This document shows, in pieces, positions 1 through 6,047 of a stretch of 14,045 nt of DNA (the first letter of the stretch is position 1; each line of letters begins with the position of its first letter). The stretch covers positions 1 to 14,045 of the forward strand of contig JAFLUV010000037.1 in the NCBI GenBank assembly GCA_022508635.1. Reading direction: 5' to 3'. Both the position numbers and the translations under genes were made by a program. The notes beneath the pieces are model-generated. The model did not search any database and had not been told where the DNA came from. It saw nothing but the letters and a program-made list of their open reading frames with translations. Source of the DNA: Prevotellaceae bacterium. Lineage in GTDB: Bacteria > Bacteroidota > Bacteroidia > Bacteroidales > Bacteroidaceae.

Positions 1-232
1 TTATCTTTAATATACTACAATCCCACAAGGGGACGCAGCATAAAGACAGGCAATGATTGCGAAAGAGTCGGAACCCGTACTCGTATACAAATATCCATAC
101 AAGGATATTGACGGTTCACTTGTTTCTTGTACTACAATTTCTGTCTATGTAATCATCTCAAAGAACAACCTCCAAAAAGGAGGGCAGCAAAGGCATCCTG
201 AATGAAAAAACAGACATAATTACCTCGTTTGC
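1..232 (-). ncRNA. Candidate structured leftward transcript (sRNA or 5' leader), truncated at window edge
   Basis: No convincing protein gene is visible here, but a strong leftward promoter (238-269) would transcribe it from about base 232. The minus-strand RNA can form a long helix (210-216 with 142-148, then 218-221 with 136-139) that encloses a CCTCC/GGAGG hairpin (169-173 with 179-183). Further on come hairpins at 90-96/103-109 (perfect 7 bp), 65-71/75-82 (7 bp with one bulge) and 21-24/30-33. These pairings were found by eye. The RNA could be a free small RNA or the untranslated leader of a gene beyond base 1. I did not recognise it as tmRNA, RNase P RNA, SRP RNA or 6S RNA. The leftward open frames inside it are all under 40 codons. 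Confidence 0.3.
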
Positions 233-237
233 GGATG

Positions 238-269
238 CAAAGGTACACCTTTTCAATAAACTGACAAAA
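238..269 (-). promoter_or_regulatory. Leftward Bacteroidetes-type promoter
   Basis: On the minus strand the sequence reads TTTTG (269-265), 19 nt, then TACCTTTG (245-238). This matches the Bacteroidetes primary-sigma consensus of a TTTG -33 element and a TAnnTTTG -7 element at the usual spacing. It points away from the mscS promoter and implies a transcript running leftwards out of the window. Confidence 0.7.
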
Positions 270-308
270 TATAAAAAGATTTTTTCAACAACAAAACACA
301 TACAACAG

Positions 309-322
309 TATAATACATTATA
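309..322. repeat. AT-only inverted repeat between divergent promoters
   Basis: TATAAT-AC-ATTATA is a perfect 6+6 bp inverted repeat lying between the leftward promoter (238-269) and the rightward one (383-414). That is where an operator shared by both promoters could sit. It consists almost entirely of A and T in an AT-rich stretch, so chance is a serious alternative. Confidence 0.2.
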
Positions 323-382
323 TAAATAATACACGCGCAAACAAAATAAATGAAAGAAAAAAAGAAAAACATCGCCCTGTTA

Positions 383-414
383 TTTTGTATTTCCTTCACT
401 TATTTGTACCTTTG
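383..414 (+). promoter_or_regulatory. Rightward Bacteroidetes-type promoter for the mscS/fucose unit
   Basis: TTTTG (383-387), 19 nt, then TACCTTTG (407-414) is a near-ideal Bacteroidetes promoter. Its -7 element ends 35 nt before the ATG at 450, giving a 5' UTR of about 30 nt. No other strong promoter was seen before the downstream genes, so it probably serves the whole 450-4157 unit. Confidence 0.75.
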
Positions 415-449
415 CACCCAATTGACACGAAAGTCAGATTACTACAGAC

Positions 450-1319
450 ATGACAGATTCTTTACAGGTTGTGCCTATTGAGGCAGCAAAAGAAGTCGTC
501 AAGGCTGCAAAGAACGGTCAGATAGACCTATTGATACAACAGCTCATCTCGACTAGTATTGAGTTAGGCAAGCACATCCTGCTTGCCATTGTCCTGGCCG
601 TGGTGGGTCGCTATGCGATAAAGTTCATCAACAGACTGGTAGCAAAACTACTGGAGCGCAAAGATGTGGAACCGACGGTACAGTCGTTCCTGAAGAGCTT
701 CGTCAACATCATGCTCGTCACCCTGCTCTTCCTTACCGTGATAAGCACAGTGGGGGTGAATACAACAAGTCTGGCAGCACTGCTGGCATCGGCTGGCGTA
801 GCCGTCGGCATGGCACTGAGCGGCAATCTGCAGAACCTGGCAGGCGGACTCATCCTGCTCTTCTTCAAGCCCTACAAGGTAGGCGACTACATCGAGGCAC
901 AAGGCGTAGCCGGTACGGTGAAGGCCATGCACATATTCCACACCATCCTGACCACACCCGACAACAAAGAGCTGTATATTCCCAACGGATCCCTCTCGAG
1001 CGGTCACATCATGAACTACAGCATGAACGAGCTGCGACGGGTAGACCTCAGCATTGGCGTGGAATACGGTACTGATGTAGAGAAGGTCAGGCAAGTGACG
1101 CTGGATCTCTTACAAGGCGACAGCCGCATCATGCAGCAACCGGCTCCCCTCGTCGCCGTGAAGGAATTAGGTGACAACGGTGTAATTCTCACCATCCGTG
1201 CCTGGGCAAAATCTTCCGAGTACTGGGATGTATTCTTCGATACAAACGAACGCATCTATGACGAGTACAACAAGCATGGAATCGGCTTCCCGTTCCCGCA
1301 GGTACAGATACATCAATAA
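450..1319 (+). CDS. mscS: Small-conductance mechanosensitive channel, MscS family
   Basis: This is an inner-membrane heptameric channel that opens under membrane tension and releases solutes during hypo-osmotic shock. At 289 residues it has the length of E. coli MscS (286). Hydrophobic segments lie near residues 40-60 (TM1) and 83-105 (TM2). The pore-lining TM3 at about 108-140 has the small-residue pattern AVGMALSGNLQNLAGG. The beta domain follows (KPYKVGDYIE, GVAGTV, TPDNKELYIPNG, about 140-205), then the alpha/beta cage domain ending in GIGFPFPQ. All family landmarks are present and it looks functional. The ATG at 450 sits about 35 nt after a strong promoter and lacks an obvious Shine-Dalgarno site, as is usual in Bacteroidetes. 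The mutarotase gene begins 22 bp after its stop, which suggests co-transcription with the sugar genes. Confidence 0.95.
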   Translation: MTDSLQVVPIEAAKEVVKAAKNGQIDLLIQQLISTSIELGKHILLAIVLAVVGRYAIKFINRLVAKLLERKDVEPTVQSFLKSFVNIMLVTLLFLTVISTVGVNTTSLAALLASAGVAVGMALSGNLQNLAGGLILLFFKPYKVGDYIEAQGVAGTVKAMHIFHTILTTPDNKELYIPNGSLSSGHIMNYSMNELRRVDLSIGVEYGTDVEKVRQVTLDLLQGDSRIMQQPAPLVAVKELGDNGVILTIRAWAKSSEYWDVFFDTNERIYDEYNKHGIGFPFPQVQIHQ

Positions 1320-1341
1320 CCCACCACACCCATCATCTATC

Positions 1342-1731
1342 ATGGAAGGTTACTTGCAGAAACAGCACAGCGGCAGTCCGACGAAACGCTACGTACAGAC
1401 ACTCACGCTCCGTTCTGACGAAGAGGCACGACGCGAATACATCAAGTGGCACTCGCCGGAGCACAACTGGAAAGAGGTGCGCGAAGGCATCCGTCAAGTG
1501 GGTATCCTCGAGATGGAAATCTACATCCTGGGCAACATACTGGTCATGATTGTAGATACTCCCGCTGACTTCTGCTGGGACGAAGCAGTGGCACGGCTCG
1601 CCACTTTGCCCCGGCAGGCTGAATGGGAAGCCTTCGTCAGCCAGTTTCAGGGCTGCAAAGCCGAAGCCACAAGCTCAGAAAAGTGGCAAATGATGGAACG
1701 GATGTTTTTCCTGTACGACACACCACACTAA
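1342..1731 (+). CDS. L-rhamnose/L-fucose mutarotase family protein (RhaM/FucM type)
   Basis: This 129-residue dimeric ferredoxin-like (alpha+beta barrel) protein would interconvert the alpha and beta anomers of a 6-deoxyhexose in the cytoplasm. It resembles E. coli RhaM: the KWHSPEHNW segment matches the RhaM RRHNPIWPE segment, placing the catalytic His at H37, and MEIYILGN places the conserved Tyr at Y61. The C-terminal MFFLYD matches the RhaM VFYL end. The W-W pair of E. coli RhaM (RWWKYM) has no clear counterpart. The neighbouring fucose-type permease argues for L-fucose, as in 'type 2' L-fucose mutarotases, but rhamnose cannot be excluded. The frame stays open back to 1198 inside mscS, but homology begins at the ATG at 1342, 22 bp after the mscS stop. 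Confidence 0.85.
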   Translation: MEGYLQKQHSGSPTKRYVQTLTLRSDEEARREYIKWHSPEHNWKEVREGIRQVGILEMEIYILGNILVMIVDTPADFCWDEAVARLATLPRQAEWEAFVSQFQGCKAEATSSEKWQMMERMFFLYDTPH

Positions 1732-1779
1732 CCATCCCGCTGTGTGGAACAAACAAATCCACGATATTCAAAGAGAAAG

Positions 1780-2997
1780 ATGAAAACAATAGAGAAACAG
1801 TACCTCCTGCCTTTTACGCTCGTCTCCACGCTCTTCTTATTATGGGGACTTGCCAACAACATGACCGACACACTGCTGGCAGCATTCAAACGCGTAATGC
1901 AGATGAGCGATGCACAGACTTCGCTCATCCAGTTCGCCTTCTACGGCTCCTATTTCTGCTTCGCCCTGCCCGCAGCCTTCTTTATCAGACGATACTCCCA
2001 TAAGTACGGTATCCTACTGGGGCTGCTGCTCTATGCCAGCGGCACCTTCCTGTTCTATCCTGCCGCCCTTGCCGAAAGCTATCCGTTCTACCTTGTCGCC
2101 ATCTACATCCTGGCAGGCGGATGCTCCGTGCTCGAGACGACAGCCAACCCCTATATCCTCTCAATGGGATCACCCCAGACAGCTACACGCCGTCTGAACA
2201 TCGCCCAGTCGTTCAACCCTATCGGCAGCATCATGGGCATCCTCATCAGTCAGCAATTCATTCTGCGCGACATATCGCTCTTCAGCATTTCCAGCACCTA
2301 CATGGCGCTGGGCTTTGTACTGATAGCCCTGATGATTGCAATGGCATTCTTTTGGATGCCTCCCGGGAAAGACGATACAGAAAGCAGTATCAGCACTACC
2401 TTTGCACGATTGTTCCACAACAAACGCTACATGTGGGGCGTCGTGGCACAATTCTTCTACGTCGGTGCACAGATAGGTGTCTGGTCATTCACCATCCGAC
2501 TGGTGATGCAAGAACTATGCATCACCGAGGCTGACGCAGCAACCTACTATCTGGCAAGCATCATTTGCTTCTGCGTTGCACGCTTCTTCTTCACCTGGCT
2601 AATGAAGTTCTACCAGCCAATACGACTCATGGCATGTGCAGCTGCCGCCGACATCGTGCTCTGCCTCATTGTGGTACTAATGAGCGGCAGCGGTATGCTT
2701 GTCGTCTGCTCCTTAGTGCTGGTCAGCTTCTTTATGTCATTGCAGTTCCCCACCATCTACGGCAGTGCCTTAGAAGGCGTTGGCAACGATGCCAAAATAG
2801 GCGCATCGGGGCTCATCATGGCAATTTTAGGCGGAGCACTGATCACGCCTATCCAGGGATTAGTCAGTGACACGTTCGACGTATCCATGTCATATATCGT
2901 GCCACTTTTCTGTTTCGTAGTGGTACTGGGATACAGCCTCATCCCCATTCAGCGGAAGCAGGAAAACAAATATACACCAAAAGATAACAGTAAATGA
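1780..2997 (+). CDS. fucP: L-fucose:H+ symporter family MFS transporter (FucP-like)
   Basis: This 405-residue, 12-helix major facilitator of the FHS family would import L-fucose, or a related sugar, with protons. E. coli FucP features are present: NNMTD near residue 26-30 puts D30 at the FucP Asp46 position, and VLETTANPY puts E119 at the Glu135 position; both residues are important for proton coupling in E. coli. LLLYASGTFLFYPAA and FNPIGSIMG also match the family. I chose the ATG at 1780 over a GTG at 1744: it is preceded by a purine-rich stretch, and the product then starts like other FucP proteins. The stop overlaps the next start by 4 bp (ATGA), indicating translational coupling to the kinase/nucleotidylyltransferase fusion. 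Other sugars carried by FHS transporters (galactose, glucose, N-acetylglucosamine) remain possible. Confidence 0.85.
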   Translation: MKTIEKQYLLPFTLVSTLFLLWGLANNMTDTLLAAFKRVMQMSDAQTSLIQFAFYGSYFCFALPAAFFIRRYSHKYGILLGLLLYASGTFLFYPAALAESYPFYLVAIYILAGGCSVLETTANPYILSMGSPQTATRRLNIAQSFNPIGSIMGILISQQFILRDISLFSISSTYMALGFVLIALMIAMAFFWMPPGKDDTESSISTTFARLFHNKRYMWGVVAQFFYVGAQIGVWSFTIRLVMQELCITEADAATYYLASIICFCVARFFFTWLMKFYQPIRLMACAAAADIVLCLIVVLMSGSGMLVVCSLVLVSFFMSLQFPTIYGSALEGVGNDAKIGASGLIMAILGGALITPIQGLVSDTFDVSMSYIVPLFCFVVVLGYSLIPIQRKQENKYTPKDNSK

Positions 2998-4157
2998 AAA
3001 AAGTCTTTGTCAGCGGATGCTACGATCTGCTTCACAGCGGACACATAGAATTCTTCCGTCAGGCTGCCCAATATGGTGACCTGTATGTAGGCATCGGCTC
3101 CGATGCCACCATCCTGAAATACAAGAATCACCGGACACTCTATCCCGAAAACGAGCGTCTTTTCATGGTGCAGAGCATACGCTACGTAAAGGAAGCATTT
3201 ATTAATCAGGGCAGTGGCGTGATGGACTTCGTGCCGACAGTTGAGGCACTGAAGCCCGACCGCTTCGTAGTAAACAGTGATGGCTCAAGCGAAGAGAAAC
3301 GCAGCTTCTGCGAGGAGCGCGGCATAGAGTACATCGTATTGGAGCGCACACCCGCCGAAGGGCTTAATGCACGTAGCAGCACAAATATGAAGAACCAATT
3401 GTGCCAGATCCCCACCCGCCTGGATCTGGCAGGCACATGGATAGACCAGCCATACGTCAGCTGCTTTGCCCCGGGATGGGCCATCACCATTTCACTTGTG
3501 CCAGACTTCGAAGTGCGCGACCGTTGTGGTCTTTCTACTTCTACACGCAAACAGATACAGAAGATTTGGCCACTGAAGCTTCCCGAAATGGATGCCGAAA
3601 TGCTTGCCAAGCTGGTCTTCTGTTTCGAGAATGACCCTGAGCGTAGCGACGGCATCATCTCCGGAGCACAAGATGCTATCGGAATCTGCGTACCAGGTCT
3701 CTGCCGACACCATTACGATGCACGCTACTGGCCTGACACGATAGAGCAATGCCACAACGAAAAGGTACTCTGCTGGCTGGAACTGCATCTATGTCTCGTT
3801 CCCATGTTTCCCCGTCGTCCGGGTTGTTCCGTGGTTGAAGGGAAGGACATTACGGAGCCGAAGGTTAAGGCCCTTGCCAAGGCAGCAGACGAATGTTGGG
3901 ATGCTATTTTGCACACAGACCTGCAAGCCTTTGCCAGAAGCTACAAGGCATCATTCGATGCACAGATTGCCATGTTCCCTGCCATGATGCAGCCAGGCGT
4001 GCAGGACTACATCGACCGCTATTCCGGCATGGACGGTGTGCTGGCATGGAAAATGCCCGGTGCAGGCGGAGGCGGCTATCTTGCCCTCGTGCTCGACGAT
4101 GCCAAAGCCTTCTGCCATACGCATGCCGAAGCCATACCACTCACCATACGCAGATAA
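2994..4157 (+). CDS. Fusion of HxGH nucleotidylyltransferase and GHMP-kinase-like domain (putative sugar kinase/nucleotide-sugar synthase)
   Basis: The product has 387 residues. The N-terminal half (about 1-132) is a cytidylyltransferase-like domain: SGCYDLLHSGH at 7-17 contains the nucleotide-binding HxGH motif (H14, H17), and ARSST at 126-130 is like the C-terminal RxSST motif of glycerol-3-phosphate cytidylyltransferases. The C-terminal half (about 138-387) resembles a GHMP sugar kinase: PTRLDLAGTWIDQP (140-153, motif 1), GLSTSTRK (179-186, in place of the usual GLGSSSA phosphate loop) and PGAGGGGY (355-362, motif 3). At about 250 residues the kinase half is shorter than typical GHMP kinases. 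It is coupled to fucP by a 4-bp overlap. I infer that it phosphorylates a 6-deoxy sugar and transfers a nucleotide to it, like Fkp but with a different nucleotidyltransferase fold. Substrate, nucleotide and kinase activity are unproven. Confidence 0.8.
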   Translation: MKKVFVSGCYDLLHSGHIEFFRQAAQYGDLYVGIGSDATILKYKNHRTLYPENERLFMVQSIRYVKEAFINQGSGVMDFVPTVEALKPDRFVVNSDGSSEEKRSFCEERGIEYIVLERTPAEGLNARSSTNMKNQLCQIPTRLDLAGTWIDQPYVSCFAPGWAITISLVPDFEVRDRCGLSTSTRKQIQKIWPLKLPEMDAEMLAKLVFCFENDPERSDGIISGAQDAIGICVPGLCRHHYDARYWPDTIEQCHNEKVLCWLELHLCLVPMFPRRPGCSVVEGKDITEPKVKALAKAADECWDAILHTDLQAFARSYKASFDAQIAMFPAMMQPGVQDYIDRYSGMDGVLAWKMPGAGGGGYLALVLDDAKAFCHTHAEAIPLTIRR

Positions 4158-4188
4158 AAGCAGAGCTAAGGAAGCTATTAGGACAGTC

Positions 4189-4569
4189 TCATTTTGAGGA
4201 AGAACGGAAGCACAGAACCTTGACGCCATACCCGATAACTACACCAATACAGACACCAATGGTGTTCGCCACAAAATCGAGCCATTCGCCGCTACGAGAA
4301 GTGGTAAGATAAGCTTGTGCCAGTTCCAGCAAGCCACCCAACAAGACGGGAGCCAAAAAGACTTTTAAGACTGAGAGAGGTCTCCGGCCACACAGAGACT
4401 CAATAAAAACGACAGAGGTCAGCACGCCATACATCACCATGTGTGCCCACTTGTCAAATAATGGGATGTCTTCCACCAATTCTACTTCAGGCACAGACAA
4501 CAAAGAAAGCAGGACGATGGCTATGCCCAAAAGACAAGTGAACGGGTAAGAACGTAATCGGTAAAGCAT
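4189..4569 (-). CDS. VanZ family membrane protein
   Basis: This is a 126-residue integral membrane protein with about four hydrophobic helices. It carries the conserved polar residues of the VanZ-like family: DKWAHMVMY (D39, H43, Y47), E82 and Q85 in the third helix region, then R92, W96, D98 and N102 before the last helix. VanZ was named for a teicoplanin-resistance accessory gene, but most family members, including small Bacteroidetes ones, have no established role. The frame runs back to 4677, inside the divergent transporter gene. I chose the ATG at 4569 because a promoter lies just upstream (4600-4631) and earlier starts would fall before or inside it. The gene converges on the 2994-4157 gene with a 31-bp gap. 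Confidence 0.8.
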   Translation of the reverse strand: MLYRLRSYPFTCLLGIAIVLLSLLSVPEVELVEDIPLFDKWAHMVMYGVLTSVVFIESLCGRRPLSVLKVFLAPVLLGGLLELAQAYLTTSRSGEWLDFVANTIGVCIGVVIGYGVKVLCFRSSSK

Positions 4570-4599
4570 ATATACGGCGTCTTTTTTGATAATTTTCTG

Positions 4600-4631
4600 C
4601 AAATGTACGAGATTATTTCTTATCTTTGCAA
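4600..4631 (-). promoter_or_regulatory. Promoter for the VanZ gene
   Basis: On the minus strand TACATTTG (4607-4600) is a good -7 element. A TTG at 4631-4629 could be the -33 element at a slightly long spacing of 21 nt. The -7 element ends 30 nt before the ATG at 4569. Confidence 0.55.
4621..4628 (+). promoter_or_regulatory. Promoter -7 element for the NSS transporter unit
   Basis: TATCTTTG fits the Bacteroidetes TAnnTTTG element and ends 27 nt before the ATG at 4656. No clear TTG -33 element is visible about 19-21 nt upstream, so the promoter may be weak or need an activator. It lies inside the footprint of the divergent VanZ promoter. Confidence 0.55.
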
Positions 4632-4655
4632 TGTTTTTCGTTAAAACTTCGCGAA

Positions 4656-6032
4656 ATGGACACGAGAATGACCACAAGAGGCAGTTTCGGCAGTCAATTG
4701 GGCGTGATACTTGCCTCTGCAGGCTCAGCTATCGGTCTGGGCAACATCTGGCGCTTCCCAACTGAGGTAGGACGAGGTGGCGGCGCAGCCTTCATCCTCA
4801 TTTACTTGTGCTTTATCCTGCTGCTTGCCATGCCCGTCATGCTTTGCGAATTTATCATTGGCAGGTCGGGACGCAGCAATGCCATTGGCGCTTTCCGCAG
4901 ACTGGCACCTGGCAAACCGTGGATTGTAGCAGGCATCATGGGTGTATTGGGCGGATTTCTGGTTCTCTCATTCTATTCTGTCGTAGCCGGCTGGACGCTA
5001 CACTACACTATTGCCTCTGCAACAGGACAGCTTCAAGGAAAGGAGGGGACAGACTTCGGCGCAATATTCACGGCCTTTGTGTCTGACCCTTGGCAACCTA
5101 TCATCTACCTTGCCGCCTTTCTGTTGCTGACCCATCTCGTCGTGGAACGTGGCATTGAGCGTGGCATTGAACACTATTCCAAGCTGATGATGCCTCTGCT
5201 ACTGGTTATTACGATATTCCTGGCGGGTTTCTCGCTGACAATGCCTGGTGCTGCCGAAGGCATCCGATTTCTCTTGCAACCCAATCTGAATGAGGTGACG
5301 CCTGGCGTCGTGCTGGGTGCCATGGGGCAAGCCTTCTTCTCGCTCAGCGTAGGCATCGGCTGTCTGGTGACATATTCCTCCTATTTCAGCGAAGAAACAA
5401 GGCTCGTGAAATCCGCGGTGAACGTCTGTCTCATCGATACGATGGTGGCAGTTATAAGCGGTTTTATCATCTTCCCCACGGTGTTCAGCGTAGGTATCAA
5501 TCCTGATGCAGGTCCGGGGTTGGTATTCATTACCCTGCCAAACGTCTTTCTGCTGACCTTCAGTGAGATGCCGTTTATAGGCTATCTCTTTTCCCTGTTG
5601 TTCTATACGCTTCTACTACTGGCCGCTTTGACCAGCAGTATCAGCATGCATGAGATATGCACCGCCTTCATCTCCGAGCACTTCAGTCAAAGCCGCCGCA
5701 AGGCAGCAACCATCGTGACCATCATCAGCCTGGTACTGGGCAGTGCCTGTTCGCTATCCTTCGGTCCCTGGCAGAATGTGACAGTGCTGGGGCATGGCTT
5801 CTTTGACCTCTTTGACTTCACGGTGACAAAGTTCCTGATGCCCTTGGGCGGACTCATGATGACGCTCTTCGTAGGCTGGTATCTTGACCGCAAGCTGGTG
5901 GAGCAGCAGTTGACGAATGGCGGCAGCGTTTCTGTCCGCCTTTTGTGCCTGCTTATGGTACTCATCCGCTGGGTAGCTCCCGCAGGTATCCTCATCATCT
6001 TCCTTAACGAACTCTTTCCTATTTTCATATAG
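4656..6032 (+). CDS. Sodium-dependent amino acid transporter, NSS/SLC6 family (first copy)
   Basis: This 458-residue inner-membrane Na+ symporter has the LeuT fold. The TM1 signature AGSAIGLGNIWRFP (22-35) contains the unwound-helix ion/substrate site; N30 matches LeuT Asn27 and R33 the extracellular gate Arg30. TM6 (GQAFFSLSVGIG, 224-235) has Ser for the LeuT Na1 ligand Thr254, and D261 sits where LeuT has the Na1 ligand Asn286. TM8 keeps the Na2 ligands (A323, T326, S327). The length and the end after TM11 fit 11-helix bacterial members such as MhsT and Tyt1, not 12-helix LeuT. Substrate is probably a hydrophobic or aromatic amino acid, but the sequence does not settle it. I chose the ATG at 4656 because earlier starts fall in the promoter; an ATG at 4668 is an alternative. 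The second copy starts 15 bp downstream. Confidence 0.93.
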   Translation: MDTRMTTRGSFGSQLGVILASAGSAIGLGNIWRFPTEVGRGGGAAFILIYLCFILLLAMPVMLCEFIIGRSGRSNAIGAFRRLAPGKPWIVAGIMGVLGGFLVLSFYSVVAGWTLHYTIASATGQLQGKEGTDFGAIFTAFVSDPWQPIIYLAAFLLLTHLVVERGIERGIEHYSKLMMPLLLVITIFLAGFSLTMPGAAEGIRFLLQPNLNEVTPGVVLGAMGQAFFSLSVGIGCLVTYSSYFSEETRLVKSAVNVCLIDTMVAVISGFIIFPTVFSVGINPDAGPGLVFITLPNVFLLTFSEMPFIGYLFSLLFYTLLLLAALTSSISMHEICTAFISEHFSQSRRKAATIVTIISLVLGSACSLSFGPWQNVTVLGHGFFDLFDFTVTKFLMPLGGLMMTLFVGWYLDRKLVEQQLTNGGSVSVRLLCLLMVLIRWVAPAGILIIFLNELFPIFI

Positions 6033-6047
6033 ACACATAAGTACCAC

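Noticed and set aside
65..82. Minus-strand GGGTTCCGACTC reminiscent of a tRNA T-arm
   Set aside because: The loop has an extra base compared with GTTCRANYC, and no acceptor stem, anticodon arm or CCA end can be built around it.
53..205. 50-codon rightward open frame starting MIAKESEPVL
   Set aside because: No promoter or recognisable family. It is opposite the structured leftward transcript and ends well before mscS; chance is the simpler explanation.
158..340. 60-codon leftward open frame
   Set aside because: Its start lies upstream of the leftward promoter, it crosses that promoter, and the product is a Cys/Tyr/Leu-rich string without family features.
1198..1341. Extended N-terminus for the mutarotase
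   Set aside because: It overlaps mscS by more than 100 bases and the extra residues (Ser/Thr/Arg-rich) match nothing in the family; the ATG at 1342 fits homology.
4570..4677. Longer VanZ start at 4677
   Set aside because: It would begin upstream of the VanZ promoter and overlap the divergent transporter gene.
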